Shown: positions 11,201-64,000, numbered from the stretch's first letter. The stretch: DNA of 64,000 bases from Marisa cornuarietis (GCA_004794655.1 SMMW01000151.1:62001-126000); one strand, 5' to 3'. The notes: generated from the sequence alone by a model not told the origin. A program made the numbers and translations.

Positions 11201-13157
11201 CCCACAAGTTGCCTCTGTCATCAGTTATTCTTTGATTACTCATTAGTGATAATGTGCACATACACAGATACCACACCTCACAGACAGCACAGCTCACATG
11301 CAGTCCAGTTCTCTTTGCCATTTGGGTCAGCCTGGCTTGAACATTTGATATGATATGCTTCAAGTAAAGGTGACTGAACATTCTGGAGGAAACACTCGAT
11401 AAAGAGGAAGGGGACTGAAGAAAACACTTGATGGCCAACTCTGCAAACTCCAGAGAGAAGTGTGCATCTCCTGAATCAGATGTCAGTGACCAACATCACT
11501 GTAGTGGTTACAAGCGAAAGATTCACCACTACCCCAGTTCTGATCAACCAAGACTAGAAGGCACTTTTTATATATAATATGTGGTTGTCTTACTAACACT
11601 TGTGTAGTTTTTTGCAATGGCTTCCCGATGCTGGCTGACATCAATTCCTTGGTTATAGTTTGCTGTAAACCTGACTCTTACATGCTTTCTCTTGTCTTTG
11701 TTATGTCGATCAACCCTCCATTTGTCCCCCCCCCCCAATGTTATTAGTGGAGGTTGTAGTGGTGTGTTTGTGAATATACTTGTATTTATATTTTTAGAGT
11801 GAGCGAGTTGCTAGCGCATGCCTGTACATGTTGAGGAGAGAGTGAGGGACAAGAAGAGAGGGAGGGAGGTGCCTGCTATTACCTACTCCCACCTAAATAG
11901 GCTCAGCAAGGTTTCACGTCCCTGCGCATTATTCATGCCTGGTAGCCATCTTGTTCAGCCTGACTGCTGCTGCCGACAACAGTTGTTTGCCCTCTGTGTT
12001 ACGTCTAGGCAGCCCTTTCTTGGTTCCAGTAAGTTCTCATGGTGCTGAAACACAGCGCACGGAATGGTAATCCATGGACCGTGTCAACGACCTCCAGCGG
12101 ACACACTGTTAACAGCGCACAAGATCACAGCTAGGCGCGGAAATTAGCATGTGACATGAGCTCACCACACCCCTTGCGCGATCTGTGGTCGCTACTTACA
12201 CCCCGTTATTACTTGCACTCTGTTATTACTTGCACCCCGTTCTCTAACGAAGCTTGACCAGAGGGCGTCATTCAGAGGCGTGATTACAGTGCTTTCTTTC
12301 TGTGTGGGTGAGAGAAAAAAAGAGTGAAAAAAAAAATCCAGAGAACAGATAAACACTCGTGAACAGTTTTTATTTCATGTCTATGTCTTCACCTATTGTC
12401 CATTTTCTGGGGCCTACGTGAAGAATGTCTCTCACAATTGCTAGAAAATGTGTGAGGAACGTGGAAGCTTTCATATTATTTTATACGTTCATACTATTTA
12501 GAATGGGCGACCGAATGAATGTAAAATTAATTTTTCTGGCCTTTCATTTCCAAAGCAACGATATTCTGAAGATGTATCGTCTGTACGCCAACTCTTTCAC
12601 CCGTGTCTAATTTGCTATAATCGCCATCTTATTTCAATGTACGTTTTTCACTCAGCGTTTGTAAATCTTGTGTACTGTCAAATGACCTTAGAGGCAACCC
12701 CTAGAGCTGACCTGAAGATTGTCTCCCGCCTTCACCGATTGAAGGTTACTGGCAAACTGAGCAGCAATACAAGTGGAAATTACACTGAGTTGCCGGCTTT
12801 ACTGGCATCGATTAGCGGAGACATCAAAGGGGTGACAATCAATTCTATCAACGCTGTCAACGTACGTCCGACCTCTTCCGCGTCCTAGTATTGTTTGTCG
12901 GGTACCCGACCTCGCCAGCTTCTCCTACCATGGGAATGCCATATACCAACTTGAACTGCGTCCAAATAAGTGTTAATGCATGTTGTCTCGCCGGGTGTGT
13001 GGGCGCCTTTTCAGTTACAATAACACTCCTCAGCAACACAGCCAAGGGAGGAATTCGATACGTGCTGTTGTAAAGAAAGTATACAAGGCACCCTTTACAA
13101 AGGTTTTAATTTCACATAAAGTGTTAATCGTAGCTGTGTGAAAGAACATCTAAACAA
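8211..13157. other. Gene-poor stretch
   Basis: Apart from the two weak exon candidates near 8.7-9.15 kb I see no gene. Base composition shifts from AT-rich (to about 11.6 kb) to more balanced. Open frames such as 12637-12888 carry no recognised motif. Confidence 0.4.
8693..9154 (+). other. Two candidate exons (8693-8729 and 9069-9154), unrecognised
   Basis: The segment TTTTTCAG|...ACAAAG|GTAATT encodes TSWHYYVKVPYK in phase 0 to 1. ATTTTCAG|AT then joins in phase to DGLRKRPRPTIYSYCSI, ending at a TGA (9152-9154). The two phases agree with each other but not with the THAP exon at 6071-6210, so an exon is missing or the match is chance. I do not recognise the protein. Confidence 0.2.
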
Positions 13158-13560
13158 TAATAGAAATAAAGGCAAGATTTGTATAGCGCGCACTCACACT
13201 CCTAAGGAGTATGCTCGTAGCGCTTGAGACATGGGCAACATACGAGAGACAGAAGAACAAATAACATGAACGACGGAAGCATAACAACATTACTGATGAC
13301 GAATAAAAGACGTATACAGAAAATGCAGAGGAACCAAGTAACAAGGACTGAGAGTATTGTGATTTTGTAAAGGAAGACAAGCAGGAAAGTAGCAATAAGT
13401 GGAAAAGGGCGGAAGGGTGTGAAAAAGGACGAGCATTGTGCGGAGTGTTGTTAGGAGTATCTATAAGAAGTACGTTTTCAATGCACATTTAAAAGATTCA
13501 ATTGTGGGTAGGTGGCGGATATTGAAAAGGAGAGAGTTCCATTGTTTTGCAGCGCAGTAA
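13158..13560 (-). repeat. Dispersed retroposon copy with microsatellite-like 3' tail
   Basis: This shares with 63848-64000 the pattern AGATTT-TATAGCGC, TCACACTC, GAG-ATGCTC and TAGCGCTT, preceded on the plus strand by an A/T microsatellite. Read on the minus strand, it ends in an (ATT)-type tail, as many LINE-mobilised elements do. A related but more diverged stretch lies near 50125-50285. Confidence 0.5.
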
Positions 13561-14814
13561 CTAAAAAGCCAAACATCCATCCAAGCTTGATCTTCATGCC
13601 CTTGTTATTGTTATGCTGATAGGAATAATCCTCGCTTCTCATCAGATTTAACATATTTACTCCTTTCCAAACACAGTTACTCTGTATAGTCCTTTATCGC
13701 TGGACTGCTTCTGCAGGTTACTTTTCATACGAGGTCGTTTGACTATGTTTGGTGCCATTAAATTTTGCCTGAAGGGCAGTCGCTATGAGCTTAGTGTGGC
13801 TAATGTGTTCTTTGCGTGTGTGTGTGTGTGTGTGATCGCACTCCCCTCGTTTGTGTACATAACACAAACATTTTTGAAACTTCTGATTGCCGAGGAATGT
13901 CTCTTCACAGGGGAGATTCAACCATCGGTTGTCAAGCAGTCTGATGTAATATCCACCGCTTTCTCGGTTTCCCGTCCGAAGAAAGCCTGTGGAGTGGGTT
14001 GCCTGCAGACCACCGGGTCGCAGCCGCAGACGATGCTTGCAATGCTGTGCTGTGCTGTGTCTTTGAACTGGCAAAGCTTGTTTGTATCCCCACCACCACC
14101 ACCACTTCTCCCGGCCTCCACCACCGACGGAGCGCTGTGAGCCACGTCTGATTTCCGTAAGCAGCCGACCATGAATGACTTCCATTGACGGAGACCCGCC
14201 AACGCCAAGAACGCTTGTCAGGCAGCGCGACGTCAGCGTTCGGAAGTCAGTAATCGCCGGATCTCCCCAGCCGGCTGATCGTCGTCCAACGAGACTTTGA
14301 TAGTCAACGACCCTGTCAAACTACAGCAGCATGCAGCGTACAGCATGCAACATGCAGCAGGCAAACATTTTGATGCTTAATATTATCAAGCATCACAGCT
14401 TCTGAGATCTACAGCTGTGTGGCGTGTGTAAATGTCCAGTGCAGCAGCTGCATTGTCTAACCTCTAGAAACAAAAAAGATTCGGTGTTTGTGCGCGTGTG
14501 GCATCACTCTCGCCTTTGCTTGGGACATCAAGCACGTTGCGAATGTCATCACATTTATCTTTGAGATGTGGCATTACTTTCGTCCTTTGATACCCATCTG
14601 TTACATGCTGGTCTGTGACGTGAACAAGCTGCTAGTAACACAGTACAATGCGCTTATATTGTCTACTTCTATCCACAACATAGAAATTTACCTTTGTTGG
14701 GAACTCCCGTAAGTATATAATAAACTAAACAAAATACGGCCACATCCAAACAGTTACTTACACTCACACTAAGCCTCCTCATCCCAGCGACGAGTCTCAC
14801 ACACACACACACAC

Positions 14815-15316
14815 ACGATACATTTGTTAGTCGTGTTCAAGAATGCTATCGCGCTTGGTAAGAAGGAATTGGCAAAATCACTCTTCTTGGTGACTAGTTT
14901 TTTTCCCCTTCTACGGCCAGAGGGTAGCATTTGGAAATGGTGTAGAAGGTGAGAGGAGGCTGTGAAGATGCTGACAGCTTTTAACCTCACAGCCCTGGCG
15001 TGTAGGTCACCTAGTAGTCGTTGTGGAAAGCTAATGATCTTGCTGGCAACCCTGACCCCCCCTCATCAAACAAGCTTTAGTTTTGATGGAAGTAACACGT
15101 GAATCAAATAGACTGAATGTTAAAATGCTTTCGATGAGGCTGATATACTGATTCAAGGACAGGGCCAATGACACCGAAATTCATCAACTTCATTAGTAGA
15201 AACGGTCGCTGATGTGCTTTTCTGGAGTAGATGTTGGTGTTATCTTGGAAGGACAATTTGTTGTTTAGCACCGTGCTGAGGTACCTGAAACATTTTGCAC
15301 CCGTTCTTTTAGGCAT
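14815..15316 (-). mobile_element. Rex1/CR1-type LINE 3' fragment
   Basis: On the minus strand, KCFRYLSTVLNNKLSFQDNT is followed by KAHQRPFLLMKLMNFGV and LESVY. After a degraded part comes LPSGRRRGKKLV and then NSFLPSAIAFLN, the conserved C-terminus of this LINE group's reverse transcriptase. Several stops are present and no 5' part is visible. Confidence 0.7.
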
Positions 15317-16629
15317 TGTGCCATAAGCATAGTCCTGACGATAGGGCTGTCATGTAATCCCTACTGTCTCACCAGCTACGATGTGCATCTGTGTTCCAGA
15401 GAAAGTGACCAGGACATTGTACTTCGATGTGCCATACTGTTGACAAGGCTCCTAGGTGATGGTCCTAGGCAATATGATCTTCTAACACTTTTCAGTCAGT
15501 GGAAGAGTTGGGGTAATGGGTCATATACTAATCAGCCGCATGTTAATTAGCCTTATCCTCATTCCAACCTGACGTCATTCGAGGGAGTGAGTTAGACTTT
15601 ATAAGTCAGACGGTGACTTTGAGGCGAAGGCTTTTGCATTCCTTGTATGGGAAATGTTTAATTGCTCAGATTGTGGCAGCAAGTTTCTGATAACGAACAG
15701 TTTCGGTAAAAGTTGTACAGCCTTCTCTCGTTAGCTGAAGCTTCAGTTTCGTTGTGGGAAGCCGTTGGGGACAGACATGCAAGCAAACACCTGAGCTGAG
15801 CTTTTTTCACAGGACACGACTAGGTTTGCCAGCCCTACTACCCCTGATTCTTTTACCCCTATCTTTCATCCGCCAACTTCCTTCACACAAAGGTGAAGGT
15901 AACTCGAGACGAGGTAGAAGCTCGTTTACTTACTGATAGTGGGGTCAGGCAGCAAGCCCAGCCAACAGCCAAACTCAAAACACGATTGTCACAGAAATGC
16001 ACTCGTGTGGTCTTCAGGTTATTGTCAAACCCTCGTGAGCGGTGAACACTTCCCAGCCTGTTGATACACTCTAACGATGGATGAACTTACAGGCTGGTCA
16101 TTTTAATGGAATGCCATCATGGTGGACATAACTTTCAGCTACTGACCAAATAAACCCATTATACTGCGTTGTGTGTCTAGCGAACGTGTGGAAACAGTGT
16201 TTGTACTGGTTGTCACGTGAGCTGTTAGTCTGTCGGACTGGTGCGAGCTGCTTCGCTAGAACACAATTTCAGTCACGTCACGCCAAGAAAAATATCACTA
16301 TGTTCTAGTGAATATTCAGACACCAATGTCAGCTAATATTCCGCCATCTATCTTCAGCGTAAATTGTAACAAGACCTTAACTTTTTCTACCTGCTTAATA
16401 GGTTCAACTCTACTTTGTTTTTACAAGACATTTAGGAAATATTCACACAGGCACTCTAGAATGTTACTCAGAAATACAGGACGACATTCATTTACTATAA
16501 TGTACAATGAAATAAGCGAGAAAAATAATATGGACTTAAATAACAGTGACCATCATTCTACATTGAGTTGTATTATTCATCATTGAATCCTTTTAACAGA
16601 TAACGTCGAGCGAAGGGTCGAATCGAGAA

Positions 16630-16726
<97 letters not shown>

Positions 16727-17145
16727 AGGTCCGTATGTATGTAGTAGGTAGATAGGCAGGCAGGCAGGGAGGCAGGCAGGCAAGCAAGCAAGCGGGTAGA
16801 TATGTATGTAAATATGACGCATGTATTCGTACATTTATATGTACAGATCAGTGAGTGTTTATGTGTGTACCGAGTGCAATCCCGCATGTCCAATTAATAC
16901 GACACACGTATATGCGGTTCAGACGGTCCTCACCTCCTGCGAGTCCCCGTCACTATTACTTACTCAACTCCTACCTGGCCGCCTTCCTACATTCTTGTGC
17001 CTCTCAGTGCGATTCCCTCAATCTGTGCGCCGTGACTTGTCAACCGACTCGCCTTCACTGATCTCGCTATGATAGATATTAAAAGATAAAAAAAAAAAAA
17101 AACCCGCCAGTTTAAAAAAGTTTCCCGTATTGTTTTCAAAGCGCT
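15317..17145. other. Gene-free upstream region of the dynein gene
   Basis: No coding homology. It contains a compound (GA)n(GT)n microsatellite with a GGCA-type run after it, and becomes GC- and G-run-rich toward 17.2 kb, near the presumed dynein promoter. Confidence 0.5.
16631..16795. repeat. Compound microsatellite (GA)n(GT)n plus GGCA run
   Basis: (GA)n at about 16631-16663 passes directly into (GT)n to 16724, then a GGCA/AAGC tetranucleotide run at 16752-16795. Pure dinucleotide tracts like this can form H-DNA or Z-DNA. Confidence 0.9.
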
Positions 17146-17152
17146 AGGCAAC
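17146..17152 (+). promoter_or_regulatory. Possible X-box half-site upstream of the dynein gene
   Basis: AGGCAAC matches one half of the RFX X-box that drives many ciliary genes (GTNRCC-N-RGYAAC). The left half is not recognisable, so this is only a hint. It lies about 420 bp before the ATG; a TATA-like GTAAAAGG lies near 17272. Confidence 0.2.
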
Positions 17153-17499
17153 GAAATAATTTGCATATGAAGGTGCGTCGGAGGAAATGCGATCGTCCCC
17201 CCAGGAAAGTGTCGCGCGCCAGTTCAAAGGGGTCCCAGGAGTGGGGGCGGGGTAGGTGGGGTGGGGGGGGGGGTAAAAGGCGCAGATAAGTAGAAGTAAA
17301 GTGAGAGCCGACGACAGGAGAGACAGCAGACTGGCAGGCGGTGTGCGGTGGGCAGGACCAGACTACTGTTGGCCAGACCCGCTGCGGCAGTTCCGTGTGG
17401 CAACAGGCGCGAGGCGGAGTACTGGTGCGGGTGTCGGGTAACTCGGTGTGGAATCTACGTGAAAGTTTGGGTGCGAGGCAGCACTGAGTGGTGACAACG

Positions 17500-17550
17500 A
17501 TGGGCAGTTCTCGTAGGATAGTACCTGCCGAAGTAGAAAAGTTTGGCTGA
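17500..17550 (+). promoter_or_regulatory. Upstream ORF in the dynein 5' leader
   Basis: The ATG at 17500 opens a 16-codon frame (MGSSRRIVPAEVEKFG) that ends in TGA before the main ATG at 17568. If the leader starts upstream of 17500, as the sequence suggests, scanning ribosomes would meet this ATG first. Confidence 0.4.
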
Positions 17551-17567
17551 CCAGAGGATTAACGACG

Positions 17568-58608
<41,041 letters not shown>

Positions 58609-59199
58609 GTAGGTACCAATTCTGAGTATATAATACTCGAAAAAAATAATAAAATTATGAAATATTTTGATATTGCGAGCTGTCATCCCCTGTTAAGTCT
58701 GTTTTTTTACCCGTTACAAACGTTCGTTGTTAATCACTTAACAATTTATTGATGCATGATACTCAGTAATTTATTGTCAATAAAATTGATGATTGGTACT
58801 TAGTAATTTACTGTCAAGATTTTACTGACGTAAAATTTACAGGATAAAATTTACTTGTCACTTAAGATAGTACGGTTTGGTGTTTGATTAAATACTTTTA
58901 AATTTAATGATTTCTCAGGAACTGCAGGTAACCATTTTGATGATCTTGACATTCTGTACAATAATAACCTCATATTCAAAACCTTTTTAGTTTTGCCATT
59001 TATAGTCCGTAGCGCGTTCCAGGCTTGTGATTCAATTGCTAGAGTGCTTTTACTATTATTTATTAATTTAATAGTTAATTTATTTACCAATTTATTAATT
59101 AATTTATTTAATAGTTAACTTCTAGTTACCAATCTTTTAAAGCCTTTTGCTTCTATCCTTTTACTTGTCTAGCAAAGTTATTTTTAAACATGACAGCAG

Positions 59200-59420
59200 T
59201 TTGTCTACGAAAACGAAATTTTCTCAAATCTGGGGAAACACCCACTTCCGTTCTCGAGATACACATACTACACAGAAAATGTAGACGTCACTTTTGCACA
59301 CAGATGCACGTAATTAGCATACGGTCGAAATCTTCCGTTGGCTGAGGCCTTGACAATGTAAACGTATCCACGTGCGTTTGTATGATGATGTTTGTAGGAG
59401 TGAATTTCGAGAACAGAAGG
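59200..59420. repeat. Dispersed repeat, copy B
   Basis: Shares ordered blocks with 23625-23830 (CTCGAGATACA, ACGTCACT, TTGGCTGAGGCCTTGACAA, GATGATGTTTGTAG). Confidence 0.45.
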
Positions 59421-60088
59421 GGATATTGAACCATATTTGGAGAAGTAAGATTTTGTACTAAGCTTTACTTAAATTTATATAAAAACACATATTTTCATAC
59501 CGCTAGACCTTTGAGCTCTCTGATCATCAAAGTTGCCATGAACCATCCAACGCCACTAGCTCCGTAAACCAATGTCATATGATGTACATAAATTGTGAGT
59601 GTGATATGTCAGCGTCTCCTATATCAATAACGGCTTACTTCCGACTGCCCATCAAGTCATGTGCAGCACCCGGAAAGGTAATCCCCCACCCCACACAGCC
59701 ACAGTCAGGGTATTTTGCTGTTAAGAAGGACGGATAATCGAGACAAACATTACTGTCTTTCTGTTTGCCTTTTGGCCTTTTCCCGTCAGAAATACCTTTC
59801 AAGAGATGATCTGTATGTTAATGATAGACCACACTTAAAAGATACGGAGGTATTTGCTTGTATGTACGTTCTGTCAACATTTTCAATACATATTGTTGTG
59901 TTATAACTGAGCTAATAGGAGAGGGGAAGACTCGTCACACTTACAACATTTGACTGGAAGCTACGTGGAGCTGTACACATCATCAGAGTTAAGCTTTAAG
60001 TTAATGTTTACAATTTCGGTACAACAATTAGTAAAATGGCTAAACAACCCAGATGTATTAGGAAGAAACGTTTGTGTCACTGGTGACC

Positions 60089-60569
60089 GGACACTTAATC
60101 CCCAGACACTTAATCCCCAGACACTTAATCCCCAGACAGTTAATCCTCAAAAATGCCCCCAAATCGCGACACAGCACTCAAAACTGCTATTTTGTGAACT
60201 TGAAATATTATAACCGTAAGAGAAATGTGTCGCGTGGTAACTCTGGGTAACTGGTAAGACTGGGATGCGCTGGGTTTACAATTAGCGATCTACCCTAGTC
60301 TAGGCGATACTAGGTCGACTCCCTAACATAACCAGCCAGTTCCTAGGCCATACTGACCAGGAGCAGACCACTGGTTGTAAAAACTATGAACTAATGTTAT
60401 AAATGTTGAAGTTAAGTATTATTTTAATTGTCAAAATTATTTTGATGTTTACATGAAAATAATTATTTGAATTTTAATTAAATTTTCCATTCACTTCATA
60501 ATTTTTTGAGTTGAAATTTCATTTTGAGGATTAAGTGTCTGGGGATTAAGTGTCTGGGATTCTGTGTCA
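60089..60569. mobile_element. Fold-back element with tandemly repeated inverted ends
   Basis: The left end carries three to four direct copies of ACACTTAATCCCCAG, then TTAATCCTCAAAA (60089-60152). The right end (60522-60569) is its inverse: TTTTGAGGATTAAGTGTCTG and a second GGGGATTAAGTGTCTGGG. The roughly 370-bp middle is AT-rich with no coding. Confidence 0.75.
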
Positions 60570-60583
60570 GTACCTAGACTTAT

Positions 60584-60800
60584 GGGCGCCCGGTAGTGCT
60601 GTGATCAAAACACTCACTTGCGACCACTGAAGTGAGAAGCTAAAGGTTCAGATCTCGTCTCGAGACACCTACTCTGAGCTGGTCATCGGGGGTTTTCTCC
60701 GAGTACTCCTATTTACTCCCGCTCTCTCTCTCTCTCTCTCTCCCCTCATAAGTGCGAAATCACCTCAAAGTAGAGTTACTCTCCCAACAAATCAATCAGG
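60584..60800 (+). mobile_element. tRNA-derived SINE with conserved central domain
   Basis: The head is GGGCGCCCGGTAGTGCTGTG with a B-box-like AGGTTCAGATCTC. The body then contains GGGGGTTTTCTCCGAGTACT, a block I know from a widespread animal SINE core, followed by a (CT)n run and an AAATCAATCAGGCAGCC tail. The 3' boundary is approximate. A different family from the SINE at 6641. Confidence 0.6.
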
Positions 60801-61046
60801 CAGCCAACTTCACTACCTGTAGCTAAATTAGAAAAAATCACATCATTAAATAGATTTATTAGAAAAAAAACAGTGTCCGTGTTTTAATACTTCTGTTAGT
60901 ATGACAAAGTTACTTTACAGTTTATTCTGTTGTGTCAAACTCAATTAGACCGCCAGGATATTCGCCGCTGAACACGTGGCAAATCTGTTGTTCATTCGTT
61001 GTTCAGAAAACTGTTCATTTAAGTCATCTTCCCGTACATGTCAAAG

Positions 61047-61082
61047 GTTAAGCAGGGCAGTGTCATGACAAGCAAGGATGTG
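61047..61082 (+). CDS. DNAH3: Candidate short DNAH3 exon 43 (12 codons)
   Basis: GTCAAAG|GTTAAG...GATGTG|GTAAGC is 36 nt, phase 0 at both ends, and would add VKQGSVMTSKDV after exon 42. Dyneins have here a short Lys/Gly linker ending in SD(I/V)IVPT before AAA3, so SKDV is a plausible fit. Too short to be sure. Confidence 0.3.
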
Positions 61083-61368
61083 GTAAGCAGAGGTGACAAG
61101 GTGCAAGAGGGGCTTATCAACTTATCATATTATAGCATGTTGTTTATTAACTCAGCTCGTCATTTTTATCCACTCATTGCTTATCAGCTCATGATATTGC
61201 ATGCTGCTTATTATAAAACGTTAATTTCTCTTTCTTATCGCATTATCGTTTTACAACAAATCAATGTATCTTGCTGTTCGTTTATCATTCTCCATTTCGT
61301 TGATAACTCCTAATTATCACATTACAGCATATTGATTTCTCTTCCTTATCAGCTCATGCCAACTCTTT

Positions 61369-61490
61369 GCTTTCTGTGGCTTATTCGATGATCACAATGT
61401 GTGATGATGATTATGTGGAATGTATCCACTCGTCATGTTACACGATGCATGAAGTGTTGGGTGTTCTGAAGGGCTGTTACTATGGTGACT
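61369..61490. repeat. Dispersed repeat shared with 55488-55603
   Basis: Same ordered blocks as the 55-kb copy, beginning GGCTTATTCGATGATCACA. Confidence 0.7.
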
Positions 61491-62351
61491 TACAATACAT
61501 TGACTTGTGGCGGCTCCTACACTGTCTGTAATTTTGACACAGCGTGTTACCGTACTCACCAGTGTCCACGTCCGATAATTATTACTGTTGTTTGTGTGGT
61601 CTCATATGCGCTCAAAGCACCGAAGTTCAATGTACTTCCTTTGATGATTCATGGATTGATTGATGTTCATTGCAATATATAACAGTCAGGATTGTTAAAA
61701 ATCCTATTAGCTCCATCACTCAACTCGAACAGCGATACGATTTAGCTCACCAGTTTGTTCATCTGTTATCAAATTATGAAATATACTTATCACCAACGCC
61801 GACCATAAAAATTACTGACGACGATCCTTGTGCAGTGTTCTCTGGTCACTCCTAGTCAGCTTCTTAAACTTCTTGACAGTTGGTACAAATGTTAGATTAG
61901 GATTACCACTATGTAAGTGTAGTGTCCATCATGGGTGTCTCACCTCAAGGTGTTCTGGCGGCTTCTAACAGAATGTCTAACAACTTTTGACTTTTCAAAC
62001 GATGCTAACAGAATAACAGAAATAGACCAATGGTCAGAATGAGCAGAAGGGTAAAGGACAGTAACAGCAAAGGTCGGCACAACAGAATCGTTGTTATCAG
62101 CGATGACGGTGACAACGCCTGCGCTATTGGTATTAGCGAAGACGCTGATAGAAGACTAATGAAGAGGGGGGAGGACAGTAGGCAGTGACCAAAGACTGAT
62201 TTTGATAGAAGAATGACAATACTAGGAGAGTGACAGTGATATAGCCTTAAGTTCTTACAGCTGCATCAATTATTGCAGCATGTTGGTTGCCAAAAAAGAA
62301 TCTCAAACGAATTTTAACATGACGATATGATACGAAGATTTCAAGACTCCT

Positions 62352-62617
62352 GGGGCCAGTTGCACGACATGTTTCTAAACCTTAAAACCGTTCTAAAGAG
62401 CCAAAATCTCTTCTCTGCCATTTAGATGCATTGCACAAGAACATACAAAAACTTGTACTGACAGGACGGAAAGTCAGACATAAACAACTTTATCTTACTT
62501 AAAGCAGTTTTAGTTTTAAAAATTCTTAAATTGTGGTGTACACTTTAAACTGATTATCTAAATAGATTTAAGGCTCAAAGGTGTTTAAAATTAGAAATGT
62601 GTTGTGCAACTGGCCCC
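62352..62617. mobile_element. MITE copy 2 (GGGGCCAGTTGCAC family)
   Basis: Starts GGGGCCAGTTGCACGACA and ends TGTTGTGCAACTGGCCCC; 266 bp with intact inverted ends. Nearly identical internally to 51402-51665 (for example TTTAGATGCATTGCACAAGA). Confidence 0.85.
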
Positions 62618-63766
62618 TGAACAATCACTTTGAACACTGTTTGATGAGTATTGTGTCTTATGCTGCGTTTTAGACTATGGTTCTTTCATTAAAAAGTAAA
62701 ATAAATTAGGTAGCAGAAAAATTAAGAGTTTATAATTATTACATGTTATTTTTTAGAAAGATGAATGATTGTATTAAAAAAGGGATACTCAACAGTTTAA
62801 ACGTAAATGAGGAAGTAGACTTAAGAAAGGAGAGAGAACTGGGGATGGGAAGTTAAGAAGATTAAAGAAATTATTTAACTGTGACTACCCATGTTCTTAA
62901 TAAAGCAAACGTGTCCTAAGTAAAAGCAAGTAAACACGTCCCCACCCTCATCATAAAATGTTTTTGTCGCCTCAGCCCATAACCACTTGTTTGTGATATT
63001 ATAATTGTGATATTGTATTGGGATATGGCATTGTGATATTCATACACCACCTTTTTGTAATTCTGTTCAGCACCGACTGCATATTAACCTGGTGATAGGG
63101 TTGTTTATTATTTTGTTAATATTATACTTTGCTCAGAGTTATTATAAAACTGTGACAATTCTATAAATGTTGGTTCATAATGAGAAATAAATATAAACAA
63201 TTGATAATTTAACAACATTTTAGTGTGAGTCTAGTGTAGGCTTTATTTCTTATCATCAATGTTATGCAGTACATACACATTGTAACATCAATAATATTTG
63301 ACATCGTAAAAGAAAGACAATAGAGTTACAGCAAGTCTGTCACGTTTTGACTGCCATTTGCTAACTTTTATTACCAGCGAGACATGGAACTCCGAATCAT
63401 GGTAAGCAAGCACGCGAGGAAAATATTTGTTCTTAGTCTATTTAAACTCTCTATAAAGTCTGAATAAATAGCACTTTCTTCTCTGATTTTTCGTTAGAAA
63501 AATTTTGTTAGTAAATATCATGTGTGCACTAAGCGTTAGCTTAAGCTTTTGAAAGACTTGATGTACAGCATGCCTTCGTTAGATACATTACATGATCAAT
63601 GCTCTTCATTTTCAACATGTAGTACTTTTCAGAATCTGTATTATCAGGCTTAATGTATTAGTGTATCAGGCTTAATGTATTAGTGTATCGGGCTTAATTT
63701 ATTAGTGTATCAGGCTTAATTTATTAGTGTTACTCAAAGCAGTGGTACACAAACTATATGGAAGTT

Positions 63767-63784
63767 TAATTAATAATAATAATA

Positions 63785-63851
<67 letters not shown>
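63767..63851. repeat. (TAA)n tract, tail of a minus-strand retroposon
   Basis: About 27 TAA units lead directly into the TATAGCGC repeat, as expected if the minus-strand element ends in an (ATT)n tail. Confidence 0.9.
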
Positions 63852-63852
<1 letters not shown>

Positions 63853-64000
63853 GTGAAGATTTTTATAGCGCATATTCACACTCATAGAGAGCATGCTCTT
63901 AGCGCTTAAAACGGGGAAGAGACGTGGACTAAGTAGATACAGAACACAGGGGACGAAAGAAAACGACAGTACTAACGAAACAGATAACAAAAGGCATCAA
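63852..64000 (-). repeat. Dispersed retroposon copy, cut by the window edge
   Basis: Same family as 13158-13560: AGATTTTTATAGCGC, TCACACTCATAGAGAGCATG and CTCTTAGCGCTT. Confidence 0.6.

Larger units (their letters stand above)
58609..64000 (+). other. DNAH3 intron 42 and onward (over 5 kb)
   Basis: No AAA3 P-loop exon is visible. The stretch contains a dispersed repeat (59.2 kb), an inverted-repeat element (60.1-60.6 kb), a SINE (60.6-60.8 kb), a MITE (62.35 kb) and a retroposon end (63.8 kb), plus one possible short exon at 61047-61082. Confidence 0.6.

Noticed and set aside
12637..12888. 83-codon plus-strand frame
   Set aside because: No recognised domain, no supporting splice structure, ordinary length for chance in this composition.
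13718..14185. Overlapping open frames on both strands, 133-155 codons
   Set aside because: No recognisable motif, low-complexity stretches, and no splice or start context.
63383..63406. 24-nt segment between CCAG and GTAAGC (RDMELRIM)
   Set aside because: Phase fits but the peptide does not match the expected IVPT/AAA3 sequence; short AG...GT pairs are common by chance.

Overview
This is eukaryotic, intron-rich DNA from an animal, most likely an invertebrate. A mollusc is my best guess from the mix of SINE, LINE and MITE families and the many (GT)n tracts, but that is inference and no single feature proves it. There are no bacterial operons, tRNA or rRNA genes, or CRISPR arrays.

Layout. At the left edge (97-1464, minus strand) is the 5' part of a secreted SOUL/heme-binding-protein-like gene: three coding exons starting with a signal peptide, with the rest beyond base 1. 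From about 1.6 to 17 kb there is no confident complete gene. That stretch holds a hAT-like element nested in a second inverted-repeat element (1668-2578), a degenerate THAP-domain exon (6071-6210), a dead Rex1/CR1-type LINE split by a tRNA-derived SINE with a perfect 15-bp target duplication (6500-8210), a second LINE tail (14815-15316, minus) and a dispersed retroposon (13158-13560).

The dominant feature is one plus-strand gene running from 17.5 kb to beyond the right edge: an axonemal dynein heavy chain of the DNAH3 type (single-headed inner-arm dynein, ciliary motor). I could chain 42 coding exons (17568-58608) with phase-compatible GT-AG junctions into one frame of 6,486 nt (2,162 codons). 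It covers a lineage-variable acidic N-terminus, the tail and linker, AAA1 (P-loop, Walker B, sensor MNPGYAGR) and AAA2, and stops just before AAA3. The C-terminal half (AAA3-AAA6, stalk, C-terminal domain) must lie beyond base 64000.

The dynein introns carry most of the unusual sequence. They include a 5'-inverted (twin-primed) RTE/CFDP2-like LINE in intron 2, a related LINE fragment in intron 30, and a five-fold tandem duplication of the exon 36 3' splice site. They also include a 105-bp higher-order repeat carrying ACGTCA cores, a roughly 36-bp minisatellite against the P-loop exon, compound (CTG)n(ATG)n sequence against exon 33, a MITE family with one copy in intron 33 and one after exon 42, and a fold-back element and a SINE after exon 42. 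I see no evidence for a new defence or mobile system beyond these elements.
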